Assembly (NCBI GenBank): GCA_018335925.1
Contig: JAGXRF010000098.1
Coordinates: 1-52,933, forward strand
Reading direction: 5' to 3'
DNA: 52,933 nucleotides
From: Flavobacteriales bacterium
GTDB lineage: Bacteria; Bacteroidota; Bacteroidia; Flavobacteriales; Flavobacteriaceae
A program made the position numbers and the translations under genes. The notes beneath the pieces were generated by a model that was given only the letters and a program-made list of their open reading frames with translations, ran no database searches and was not told the origin of the DNA. Below, one piece after another: positions 41,820-50,800 of this stretch; the stretch's first letter is position 1; each line of letters opens with the position of its first letter.

Positions 41820-42387
41820 AGAATATTGGGAAGGCAGATATGCCGAAAACCAAACAGGTTGGGATGTAGGAAGCATTTCAAAGCCATTGAAAGATTACAT
41901 TGACCAGTTAGATAACAAAGACCTTCGTGTTTTAATTCCCGGAGCTGGAAATGCATATGAAATGGAATATTTGTGGGAACAAGGTTTTACCAATGCATTT
42001 GTATTGGATATTGCAGCAACACCTCTTGAAAACCTTCAAAAAAGAAATCCAAAGATCCCAAAAAATCATTTGATAGAAACTGATTTTTTTCAGTGGAATG
42101 AAACTTACGATTTGATTTTGGAGCAGACTTTTTTTTGTGCATTAGACCCAAATTTACGTGCAGCTTATGCCCAAAAAATGGCTTCTTTGTTGCGACCAAA
42201 CGGAAAATTAGTAGGATTGTTATTTGATACCGATTTCGGGAACGACTTTCCACCATTTGGAGGAAATAAAGAAGAATATTTGTTTTATTTTACACCTTAT
42301 TTTGACATTCTTACCTTTGAAAAATGCCGAAATTCTATTGCGCCACGTGCAAACAAAGAATTGTTTTTTAACTTTCAAAAAAAATAA
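41803..42387 (+). CDS. TPMT family SAM-dependent methyltransferase
   Basis: This 194-residue class I methyltransferase belongs to the thiopurine S-methyltransferase superfamily. It begins KEYWEGRYAENQTGWDVGSISKPLKDYI, typical of the family, has the SAM loop LRVLIPGAGNAYEMEYLWEQG and the acidic LDIAATPLENL, followed by ETDFFQWNETYDLILEQTFFCAL. The native substrate is unknown; bacterial members methylate thiols, selenium or tellurium compounds, or halides. The 17-base overlap with the S4 gene and the 15-base gap to the phosphoribosyltransferase suggest one transcript of three genes. Confidence 0.9.
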   Translation: MITLTKEYWEGRYAENQTGWDVGSISKPLKDYIDQLDNKDLRVLIPGAGNAYEMEYLWEQGFTNAFVLDIAATPLENLQKRNPKIPKNHLIETDFFQWNETYDLILEQTFFCALDPNLRAAYAQKMASLLRPNGKLVGLLFDTDFGNDFPPFGGNKEEYLFYFTPYFDILTFEKCRNSIAPRANKELFFNFQKK

Positions 42388-42402
42388 ATAAGCTATACTC
42401 TT

Positions 42403-42900
42403 ATGCAAAATATCATTTTAAATACCATCCAAATTGAAGCAATCATCCAACGAATTGCCTACCAGATTTACGAAACCTTTGTAAATGAAAACGAAGAGGT
42501 TGTGATTGCTGGAATTGCATCAGGAGGTTATTGGCTGGCAGAAAATATTGCAAAAGAAGTGCAAAAAATTTCTCCTTTAAAAGTGCAACTTTGTGAGGTT
42601 AAAATGAACAAAAAAGATGTCTTTGCTCCCATCGAAACCAATCTAGATACTGAAGGCTATGCCAACAAATGTTTAGTATTAGTGGATGATGTTTTGAATA
42701 CCGGACAAACTTTAATTTATGCCATCCAACATTTTTTACAAGTGCCTACCAAAAAATTCAAAACTGCGGTATTGGTGGACAGAAACCATAAAAAATACCC
42801 GGTAAAAGCAGATTTTAAGGGTATTTCTTTATCCACTTCTTCACACGAAAAAGTATTATTTGCAATAACTCCAAATGGACCTATTGCTTATTTAGATTAA
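42403..42900 (+). CDS. Phosphoribosyltransferase family protein (PyrR-like)
   Basis: This 165-residue type I phosphoribosyltransferase has a PRPP loop in CLVLVDDVLNTGQTLIYAIQHFL and a second loop IAGIASGGYWLAENIAKEV. It has the same size as PyrR uracil phosphoribosyltransferase, and VLVDRNHKKYPVKADFKGISLSTSSHEKV resembles the PyrR C-terminal region ([24 protein letters not shown]). No pyrimidine genes or attenuator are nearby. I therefore leave open whether it is a nucleobase salvage enzyme or a regulator. It ends convergent with aroK, overlapping by 9 bases. Confidence 0.88.
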   Translation: MQNIILNTIQIEAIIQRIAYQIYETFVNENEEVVIAGIASGGYWLAENIAKEVQKISPLKVQLCEVKMNKKDVFAPIETNLDTEGYANKCLVLVDDVLNTGQTLIYAIQHFLQVPTKKFKTAVLVDRNHKKYPVKADFKGISLSTSSHEKVLFAITPNGPIAYLD

Positions 42901-43407
42901 TGCAACTATTTGTTGAACAATTTCCTCCACTGATTGGTTTTTAATTTGGATGGTATGATTGGCTTGTTCGTAAAATTGCCTGCGTTCAAACAAGTGTTTT
43001 GCAATAAATTCCTGTAAATTGTCCGCTGCTATGTTTTTAATCAAAGGTCGAAACTCTTTTTCAGGCATTAACCTTTGCACCAAGTCAACAATACTTACTT
43101 TTAAATAAAAGGTTTTTGCGTTGCTTTGATGTAAAAGGGAAATTACATTGCCATAACAAGGAGTACCTCCACCTAAAGCCAAAACCATAGGAGATGGACT
43201 TTGCAACAACTGCTCTAAAACCATTCTTTCATTTCTACGAAAATAGATTTCTCCTTTTTGTATAAATATTTCAGGAATACTTTTTCCCAAATCTTTTTCT
43301 ATTTCTTGGTCTAAATCTTTAAAATCAAGTTGTAAATATTTGGCTAATGCCTTTCCAACGGTAGATTTTCCAGACCCCATGTATCCCATCAAAACCAAGT
43401 GTTGCAT
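42892..43407 (-). CDS. aroK: Shikimate kinase
   Basis: This 171-residue NMP-kinase-fold enzyme has the P loop MGYMGSGKSTVGKALA (residues 7-22), the shikimate-binding DLDQEIEK with EIFIQKGEIYFRRNE, GGGTPCYGN and the lid/adenine region RLMPEKEFRPLIKN. It phosphorylates shikimate for aromatic amino-acid synthesis. The 3' end overlaps the phosphoribosyltransferase gene by 9 bases on the opposite strand. No consensus promoter was found in the 148-base gap upstream. Confidence 0.95.
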   Translation of the reverse strand: MQHLVLMGYMGSGKSTVGKALAKYLQLDFKDLDQEIEKDLGKSIPEIFIQKGEIYFRRNERMVLEQLLQSPSPMVLALGGGTPCYGNVISLLHQSNAKTFYLKVSIVDLVQRLMPEKEFRPLIKNIAADNLQEFIAKHLFERRQFYEQANHTIQIKNQSVEEIVQQIVALI

Positions 43408-43498
43408 GCAAATAATAAATTAAAATTGATTATAAATATTTCAATATGAAGCAATTAAATTACCAAGATAAAAAAAATGGAAATATTGACAAATTTAC

Positions 43499-43530
43499 TT
43501 TGAATAATTGACAAATACAACGTATATTTG
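43499..43530 (+). promoter_or_regulatory. tRNA-Lys promoter: TTTG-N20-TATATTTG
   Basis: Both boxes and the 20-bp spacing are identical to the tRNA-Thr promoter. A 10-base direct repeat (ATTGACAAAT at 43485 and 43507) flanks the TTTG. Confidence 0.75.
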
Positions 43531-43555
43531 CACCCGCATTCAAAAAAGGAATGAC

Positions 43556-43628
43556 GACTCGATAGCTCAGTTGGTAGAGCACAACACTTTTAATGTTGGG
43601 GTCCTGGGTTCGAGCCCCAGTCGGGTCA
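43556..43628 (+). tRNA. tRNA-Lys (TTT)
   Basis: A 73-base cloverleaf: acceptor GACTCGA/TCGGGTC, D arm GCTCAGTTGGTAGAGC, anticodon stem CAACA/TGTTG around CTTTTAA (anticodon TTT), T arm CTGGGTTCGAGCCCCAG. No encoded CCA. Confidence 0.96.
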
Positions 43629-43629
43629 C

Positions 43630-43663
43630 AAAAAGTTGTTCGCTTAGGTGAATGACTTTTTTT
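43630..43663 (+). terminator. Terminator-like hairpin between tRNA-Lys and tRNA-Leu
   Basis: AAAAAGT...ACTTTTT outer stem and TTCGC TTAG GTGAA inner stem, followed by more T. It lies only five bases before tRNA-Leu, for which no separate promoter box is visible, so it may be an attenuator or processing spacer. Confidence 0.55.
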
Positions 43664-43668
43664 GTTTA

Positions 43669-43750
43669 GGCCACGTGGAGAAATTGGTAGACTCGCCATC
43701 TTGAGGGGGTGGTGTCGCAAGACGTGTCAGTTCGAATCTGATCGTGGTCA
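43669..43750 (+). tRNA. tRNA-Leu (GAG)
   Basis: An 82-base class II tRNA: acceptor GGCCACG/CGTGGTC, D arm with AAATTGGTAGA, anticodon stem CCATC/GGTGG around TTGAGGG (anticodon GAG), long variable arm TGTC GCAA GACG, T arm GTCAGTTCGAATCTGAT. No encoded CCA. Confidence 0.95.
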
Positions 43751-43765
43751 CAGGTAAATTTTCAA

Positions 43766-43798
43766 AAAATACTCTTTTGTAAAAAAGGGTATTTTTTT
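43766..43798 (+). terminator. Terminator of the tRNA-Lys/tRNA-Leu unit
   Basis: AAATACTCTTTT and AAAAGGGTATTT form an A/T-rich stem followed by a T run. Confidence 0.8.
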
Positions 43799-43857
43799 GT
43801 AAAAATTCCTTTCTTCATGCATTAGTCATATTTTGATTGCACCATCCTTTTACTTTA

Positions 43858-43887
43858 TTGTATCTGAAAAATAAAATGTTATATTTG
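43858..43887 (+). promoter_or_regulatory. Promoter TTG-N19-TATATTTG of the first caspase operon
   Basis: TTG at 43858-43860 and TATATTTG at 43880-43887, the same -7 box as the tRNA promoters; leader of about 17 bases before ATG 43911. Suggests strong expression. Confidence 0.7.
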
Positions 43888-43910
43888 TTTATATAATCAA
43901 ATATACGTTT

Positions 43911-45305
43911 ATGAAAAACTGGATTTTAGCTTTTGCTTGTACTTTTTCTATTTTTAGCTTTTCACAAGAAAAATACAAAGTAGTATACGACTACCAAACC
44001 GGAAATCTAAGCTATTTTAAATTAGACAAAAACAACAAAATTGCAGATACACTTACCAAACCTAAATTTAAAAAGCATAGTTTGGTGCAAGTGCAAGTTA
44101 AAAATGTGAATCCATTTGCTATTGAAGTTAAGGCAGAAGTTAAAGAAGAATATATCCATCAATCCGGACAAGGTTTTAATATAGGTGGATTGTTAGGTGG
44201 TATAGGTTCTTTTGCTGGGCAAGAACTAAAAATTAATACCAAAGGAATTCAAGAAGATGCCAAAGTTTATGGGGAACTCTTTAAATCGAGAGGCTCCAAT
44301 GTATCTAATAAATTTAAAGATTTGAATGAAGTAGCTACCAATGTTTCAGCCATGCAAACTACTTTGTTGTCAAATCTTTCTAATCCGAACTTAACCAAAG
44401 AAGAAATCAAAAAAAACCTCTTAGAATTGTCTAAATTACAAGAAGATGCAAGACTTTCTGACCCGGAGAAAAACTTTTATAAATTTTTGACAGATTTAGA
44501 ATTGATTGTTCAATCAGACAAAGCTTCTATTGAAGATGATTTGGCAACATTAGCCAATGCCATTGAAAGCAAAGAAAATCAGCCTACTTTATCAAGAGGT
44601 GAATTTGCTCAAAATCAAACAGCCATGCGTAACTTACAACAAGTTTCAAGTAGTTTGCAAAGTACCACCAACCAAACTACTTCAAATATTAGTCAATTAA
44701 AAACTTTGTTTTCACAATTAGAAGCCTCTAGTTTTGAACAAACTTTTGATTACCAAATGGAAACCGACAAAGCACAATTGGAATTAAAATTTAGTCCAAG
44801 CACCTTAGCTTCACAAAACAATACCAATAAACCAACGGTAACACGACAAATTCCTATGGTTTCTGCAGGAGGATTTAAAATCAATACAAGTGTAGCACTT
44901 ACTTTAAATAGTTTTGGAGATAAAAACCAAAGTTTTTTTATAGACGAAAATGGCATCATTGGTTCGGATATTGAAAACAATATGGTTCCGAATTTAGCAA
45001 CGATGATTAATTTTTATCCTTTAATAGGAGAAAGTATCAACTTTGGAGGAACGTTTGGTGTATCTGTGCCTCTTTCAGACACTATGCGAGGTGTGAATTT
45101 TTTAGTAGGCCCTGCTTTAATTTTAGGAAGCAAAAGTAGAGTCTCCATTTCCGGTGGATTGGCCTATGGCCCGGTTAGTAGGTTAACCAATGGCTTGCAA
45201 GTGGGACAAGAAACTTCACTAACCTCCTTAAATAATTTTACCAAAAATGTGTACGAAGTTGGTTACTTTTTTGGAATATCATTTAGCTTATTCGATTTAA
45301 AATAA
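43911..45305 (+). CDS. Exported coiled-coil/barrel-like partner protein of the caspase operon, unknown family
   Basis: This 464-residue protein has a signal peptide (MKNWILAFACTFSIFSFSQ) and a short beta domain (KHSLVQVQVKNVNPFAIEVKAEVKEEY). A glycine patch follows (GGLLGGIGSFAG), then long Ser/Gln/Asn-rich helices (~115-275) likely to form coiled coil. The C-terminal ~150 residues are beta-rich (AGGFKINTSVALTLNSFGD, SINFGGTFGVSVPL, YEVGYFFGISFSLFDL), ending like an outer-membrane barrel. I recognise no family. It carries two SRG tripeptides (KSRGSN, LSRGEF) in or near the helical region. It is followed after 20 bases by the caspase-like protease gene, so it may be its substrate, anchor or transporter. 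Confidence 0.82.
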   Translation: MKNWILAFACTFSIFSFSQEKYKVVYDYQTGNLSYFKLDKNNKIADTLTKPKFKKHSLVQVQVKNVNPFAIEVKAEVKEEYIHQSGQGFNIGGLLGGIGSFAGQELKINTKGIQEDAKVYGELFKSRGSNVSNKFKDLNEVATNVSAMQTTLLSNLSNPNLTKEEIKKNLLELSKLQEDARLSDPEKNFYKFLTDLELIVQSDKASIEDDLATLANAIESKENQPTLSRGEFAQNQTAMRNLQQVSSSLQSTTNQTTSNISQLKTLFSQLEASSFEQTFDYQMETDKAQLELKFSPSTLASQNNTNKPTVTRQIPMVSAGGFKINTSVALTLNSFGDKNQSFFIDENGIIGSDIENNMVPNLATMINFYPLIGESINFGGTFGVSVPLSDTMRGVNFLVGPALILGSKSRVSISGGLAYGPVSRLTNGLQVGQETSLTSLNNFTKNVYEVGYFFGISFSLFDLK

Positions 45306-45325
45306 ATCACTTTATTAGCATCCGC

Positions 45326-47287
45326 ATGAAAAATCTCATTTACTTATTATTCGCCATTTCATCTCTATGCATCGCTCAAACCCAAAAAAGAGCTTTAATT
45401 ATTGCTATTGGTGATTACCCTAGTAAAACTGGATGGAGTTCGATTAGCTCTGTAAATGATGTGCCACTAATTAAAGATGCATTGATGCAACAAAAATTTG
45501 CAGAGAAAGACATCGCGATACTTCAAAATGAACAAGCAACCAAAGAGGGGATTTTAAAGGCTCTTAAAAAATTATATGACGAAGCCAATTCGGGAGATGT
45601 TGTAGTAATTCATTACTCTGGTCACGGACAACAGATTTTTGACGATAATGGAGATGAAGCCGATGGCTTAGATGAAGCTTTGGTTCCGTTTGATGCTTTT
45701 GTAAAATACACCCACAATTACCAAGGCCAAAATCATATTCGAGATGATGAAATAGAACTTATCATTTTAAACTTCAGAAATAAGTTGGGTAAAAACGGAC
45801 AACTATTAATGGTATTTGATAGCTGTCATTCCGGATCGGCAACCAGAGGTGGAAAAGCAAGAGGTGGTGTTGCAGCATTAGTGCCTAATGACTGGAAACC
45901 CAACCAAAATGTTTCTTCCAAAAGTTCTACTTCAGGCTTTTTTGAAAAAGCAACCTTAGCAGATAACCCTGCATCTTTTGTTTTGTTTTCAGGAGCATCT
46001 GCAGATGAGTTAAATTATGAATACCAAGGAGTTGGATCGCTTAGTTATGCTTTTTCTAAAGCATTAAGTAATATTGGAAAAGATTTTACCTATCGCAATT
46101 TATTTGCCAATGTAGCTGCAGAAATGAATATAATTGCACCAAGGCAAAATCCTGCAATTGAAGGCGATATCGACTATAAACTTTTTAAAGGAGAATATGT
46201 AGCCCAGCAACCTTATTTTAATGTAAAAAGAGTGGCAAGAGCAGATGTTATTCAAATTTCAGGAGGAAAATTACACCAAATTTTTGAAGGAACTACAGTT
46301 TTTGTTATGCCTTCTGGAAGTACCGAAGCTAAAGCAGACAAAGCCCTGGCAAAAGGGGAAGTTACTTTATCCAGATACAACGAAGCTGTAGTTAAATTAG
46401 ATAGAGCACTTAAAGACACCAATGAAAGAAATTATTGGGTGTTTATAGACAAACCATCATTTGGAGATTTGGCTGTAAATGTATTTGTAGATAAGTCTGC
46501 CAACCAATCAGAGGTGATTCATAGTGTGCAAAAATTCTTAACCGACAATAAACTTGGAGAAATGGTATCAGAACAACATCTGTCAGATTTAACTATTCTC
46601 AAAGAAAAAAACAATCTAAAATTAAGTATCACTAATGATATATTTGAAATACAGGAAGCAATTGCTTCAAGGGGAACTTCACCACTTGAAGATTTAAACC
46701 AACAAATTTTTCAGTATGCACAGGGAAAATACCTGAAGAGTTTACAAATGAAAAATCCATCATATGAATTTAGTTTTAGATTATTACCTGTTGCATACGA
46801 TGATTTAACAGAACAAATTGGAGAAGTTTTGGAACCTAAACTTGAAGCCAATCAAATTTTAAAGGTAAAAGCGGAAAGTGACCATGTGTTGCTAGAAGTT
46901 ACCAATAAGAGTAACCAACCCATATATTTTAGTATTGTAGAAATTAATACCAAAGGACAAGTTTCGCCATTTATGCCAAACAATGATTGCACCTTAAACG
47001 ACCAAGAAAGAATGATTCCAGCCGGAGCAACTGTTGTTTTTAAACGTTGTGTATTTAGTTTTGGGCCACCATACGAAAAATTAATGCTCAAAGGCTTTGC
47101 CTCCCCCACCCCATTAAACTTTCAGAGTACGGTACAAACAAGAGGTAATGCAACTCGAGGCAATGCTAATCCGTTGGAAAAGTTTTTTCAGCAAAGTTAC
47201 CAACAAACTCGAGGTAGTGGAAGCAATAAAGTATCTGAAAAAATTGATGCTTATAGTTTTGAATTGGTTTATGAGATAGCAAAATAA
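45326..47287 (+). CDS. Exported caspase-like protease (peptidase C14 / metacaspase type) with DUF4384-like C-terminus
   Basis: This 653-residue protein has a signal peptide (MKNLIYLLFAISSLCIAQ) followed directly by the caspase fold: KRALIIAIGDYPSKTGWSSI, catalytic His100 in VVVIHYSGHGQQI and Cys167 in MVFDSCHSGSATRG. Acidic EADGLDEALVPFDA lies between them. The C-terminal half includes a DUF4384-like beta domain (IYFSIVEINTKGQVSPFMPN, IPAGATVVFKRCVF) and a linker with three TRG tripeptides (QTRGNATRGNAN, QQTRGSG); a related SRGTSPLED lies upstream. Metacaspases cleave after Arg or Lys, so these could be self-processing sites. Secretion to periplasm or surface is inferred. It is second in the operon. 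Confidence 0.92.
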   Translation: MKNLIYLLFAISSLCIAQTQKRALIIAIGDYPSKTGWSSISSVNDVPLIKDALMQQKFAEKDIAILQNEQATKEGILKALKKLYDEANSGDVVVIHYSGHGQQIFDDNGDEADGLDEALVPFDAFVKYTHNYQGQNHIRDDEIELIILNFRNKLGKNGQLLMVFDSCHSGSATRGGKARGGVAALVPNDWKPNQNVSSKSSTSGFFEKATLADNPASFVLFSGASADELNYEYQGVGSLSYAFSKALSNIGKDFTYRNLFANVAAEMNIIAPRQNPAIEGDIDYKLFKGEYVAQQPYFNVKRVARADVIQISGGKLHQIFEGTTVFVMPSGSTEAKADKALAKGEVTLSRYNEAVVKLDRALKDTNERNYWVFIDKPSFGDLAVNVFVDKSANQSEVIHSVQKFLTDNKLGEMVSEQHLSDLTILKEKNNLKLSITNDIFEIQEAIASRGTSPLEDLNQQIFQYAQGKYLKSLQMKNPSYEFSFRLLPVAYDDLTEQIGEVLEPKLEANQILKVKAESDHVLLEVTNKSNQPIYFSIVEINTKGQVSPFMPNNDCTLNDQERMIPAGATVVFKRCVFSFGPPYEKLMLKGFASPTPLNFQSTVQTRGNATRGNANPLEKFFQQSYQQTRGSGSNKVSEKIDAYSFELVYEIAK

Positions 47288-47449
47288 ATTTTATTATTGT
47301 AAAAAGCATAGAATTGGAAATTCTAAAATTTATATATTCCAATTTATGTGTTATTTGCATGTATTTACAAAAAGTTAAAAATAACATTAGTGATATCCTA
47401 ACGCTTTACCGACAAAAAACACCGCTTAACTGATTTTGAATATCATGTT

Positions 47450-47842
47450 TTGGTGGTATTCCTCAATTGTAAAAAGCAAGCTTTAGCTATTGTTAATAAA
47501 ACAGCTAAACAAGCCAAATTGATTTGTTCACATTGTGGGTTAAGCAAAATTTGTTCTACCAGAATGGCTTATAAGGAAGGTATTAAATTTGAACTTCAAC
47601 AAGCTGCACATTTGTATTTTGAGGCAAAACTTTGGTTGGAAATGCCTTTCAAAAATGATATATTTTGGGCATATAATTGGGAGCATTTAGGTTGTTTAGA
47701 AGAATATATTTCTGCCAAACTTCGTGAACATAAAGACCGCAGCCACTTTACCTTACTCGAAAAATTACCTAAGTTTTATCACGAAGCTAAAAACAGAGAG
47801 GGATTGTTAAAGGTGATTGCAAAGCTGAAAGCAAAACAATAA
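47450..47842 (+). CDS. Small Cys-containing protein with unclear start, possible frameshift
   Basis: From TTG 47450 this is a 130-residue protein with a zinc-ribbon-like CSHCGLSKIC and a helical, aromatic-rich remainder (YFEAKLWLEMPFKNDIFWAYNWEHLG). The same frame is open back to 47402 without an ATG (RFTDKKHRLTDFEYHVL), which reads like protein. A separate short frame from ATG 47359 (MYLQKVKNNISDILTLYRQK) ends just past an A6 run at 47414-47419, and a one-base shift there would join the two into one protein of about 160 residues. I recognise no family. It sits between the two caspase operons, convergent with the large caspase gene. Confidence 0.55.
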   Translation: MVVFLNCKKQALAIVNKTAKQAKLICSHCGLSKICSTRMAYKEGIKFELQQAAHLYFEAKLWLEMPFKNDIFWAYNWEHLGCLEEYISAKLREHKDRSHFTLLEKLPKFYHEAKNREGLLKVIAKLKAKQ

Positions 47843-47846
47843 CCAA

Positions 47847-50800
47847 TTACCAAACTTTTAATTTAGCATTTGGATTAATTTCCCTGATATCAGGAGTTTG
47901 TTTGTTATTGGTTATACTTCCAACTTGCTTAAAAACCTCATCAATAAATTCTTTTGTTAATTCCACTTTTCTATCCCAATTTAATTCACTCATCGAAAAA
48001 CTAGAGGTTTGCAATGCCTCTTTTATTTGAGAAATAAAACTATAAGTAAAAGCACCGTTGCCAATTTCCGGGTGTTCAAGAGCAACATCTGAACCTACTG
48101 ATGCTGAGATAATGGTTAAATTATTGTTTGAAGTATTGGAATTATACAAGGTTTTAACAATGTCACCTACTTTAAAAGTAGTTTGTTTATTTGATGTTTT
48201 TACTTTGGAACCTCTTTGGTTTTCTGCATTACTACCCGTTACTTCATCATAAACATTTCCGGAATGACAAGTATCCATCAATAATAATTTGTTTTTAGAA
48301 GCTATATTATTTAGCGAGTTAATAATAAACTCATAGCTAATTCCATTTTTGGTAACGTTCAAAAAATCCATGTCATGCGGAGCAAAATAATATTGTTGTT
48401 TGGTATCCAATACACCATGGCCAGCTAAAAAAACAATTACTTGATCCTCTGATTTGATGTTTTTAGTAAAATCTTTTAACACTTGTTCTACCCTTTTTTT
48501 GGTTGCTTTTTCGTTGATTATAAAGGTGGTAAAAACTTGATCAAAGGAAGCCGTTTTTTTCTCTGCTATTTTTTTTTCATTATCCACAAACAGAACATTT
48601 TCCTCCAACAAAGGTTCTTCAATGGTTATTGATTGCAAACCATTTTTATTATAATTTACCAATTGTAAACTGTATTTCTTTTCAGGAAATGTAAATTTTT
48701 GCTCTAATTTGCCTTTTAAATTAAAAACTAACACATTGGTTAAAGCATCAACAGTATTGGTTAACAAAAGATATTTTTCATCTGCAGAAAAAGAGAATTC
48801 TCCATTCTTGTCTGCTACCTCTAAGGTTATTGGATAGAATTGATTGCTATTTACATCCCACAAAAAAAAGAAGTCTTTGTAATTTAAACTAAACAAAACC
48901 AAACTGCCATCAGAACTTACTTGATGAATCGTAGTTAAACAACCAAAAGTGCATGGATGATTTTGGTCCTTATCCAAACTAATAGAAATTTTAGACACAT
49001 CAACTGATAATCTTTTTTGTACTTTGTTTTGGTTATCCACAAAAATCAAGGCCCAATCTTTTCCGTTTAACGTTGATTTTACCCATAAATTTTCATTCAC
49101 ATTTTGTGCATAGTCTGTAAACAACTCTTTTGCAACAGTTAAGGATTTTGTTTCATTTTTTACTAAATCTATCATCTTAATTTGTTCATTTTGAACAAAA
49201 TAAATTCCATTTTTATTTTTAGCAACTTTCCAATTTGAATCAATAATTGACGATCTTTCAAAAGGATGAGAAATGGTTTTGTACTTCTTTTGGGTAAAAT
49301 CAAAAAGTCTTATTTTTTGATAGCTTACTTCCATCCAATCATACCCCTCAATAGCTATTGGAAAAAAATCACCAGGGCTTTCATATCTTTCATAATACAC
49401 AGGAATTGATTGAGTGACTTTATCATTTTTTAGAAGTTGAACTTTCTTTCCAAAAAAGGTATCAAAGTAATAAGCTTGATCCTGAGGACTCAAAATTCCG
49501 AAAGTTTTTACCATGTCCATGGCATCTTTATCAGCAAAAGTGAGACTGAATTCATTTTGCAAATAATCAGAAACCCCAATAGCCAATACATGTAAATTTT
49601 GACCCTCAGTATCCGTTTTAGTTTCAATATTGGTATATACTTTTACTTCATTTACATTCGATTTTAGTGAAATTGCTTTTTGCAAGGCTTCTTGGTATGC
49701 TTGGTTTGGAGTTCCAAACATTTGCAAAACAGCCAAAGGATTTTGAAAAGAATTTGGAACAATTTTCCAATTGACCATGTTATTTTGAACAAATACATCA
49801 AAATAATTGGACATTTCACCATTGGTGAAAAAATTTTTTCCTTGCACAAATGCATGGGTATTTTGGTTTGGATGAAACATCACACCTATTTTTTGCAAAG
49901 TATTGCCATCCAAAATATCCACATAGTTATCTTCATAAGTCACCAATAGCCTATCTCCACTTTGGTTGCTTGATAAATACATAATTTTTTTATCCAAACT
50001 TTGAAAAGATTTTTGCTGATGGTTTACCAAAATAGAATGGTTAAATACCGCTGCAAAATGTTCGTTTGAACTTGCCACAGAAGTAGCATAAATACAAGGA
50101 TTTTCTTGCTTAGTTAATTGACCATTATCAATCAGAAAAAAGTTAATTTTTTGTCGACATTGATTAACCGGTTCTTTTAAGTTTTGAGAATTTAACAAAA
50201 ACGAAGATTGATCTACCGGAATTATTTGAAATTCTGCTTCTATTAAATTCTCTGAATGAAAAACTTTATAATCTTGAAATATATCTAAAATTTGCAATTG
50301 ATTTTGCTCGTTAATTAAGGCTATATAACTTCCATTTAACGATAATCTTACTCCTTTAAAGGACCCTTGTATTGTTTTTGTGGCTTGGTTGGATACCACC
50401 ATTAATTTATTTCCAGCTTGAACCAGAAATATTCGTTTGTTGGAAACATAATCTAAAATAGTTCCTTTAATACCGTTTAACTCCTCTACAGAAATTAGTT
50501 TATCTGCTATTAAATCATACTCAAAATAAAAATAATCGTTTTGATTGCCCTTTTTTCTTGCCTCCAAGATGACTTTTCCAGTGAGGTTTTCTTCAAATTT
50601 AATAGTTGGAAATTCAATCGAATGTTTTGACTCCAAATATTCTGAAAAGCTTTGCTGAAAAAAACGATTATAAAATGTCCCTTTTTCAAAGTATTTAAAT
50701 ACCGAAGGATTGAAAGCAAAGTTTTCTTTCACCAACCACGAATCGTCTTTTAAAAACTTTGCTTGATAAACTGGTTTTTGGTTACGATCCGTTTCTTCAT

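Noticed and set aside
43485..43516. 10-base direct repeat ATTGACAAAT before tRNA-Lys as a regulatory element
   Set aside because: Only two copies, AT-rich, and it overlaps promoter sequence; no further support.
43460..43720. 86-residue frame on the minus strand across the tRNA genes
   Set aside because: It runs through both tRNA-Lys and its promoter; not a plausible gene.
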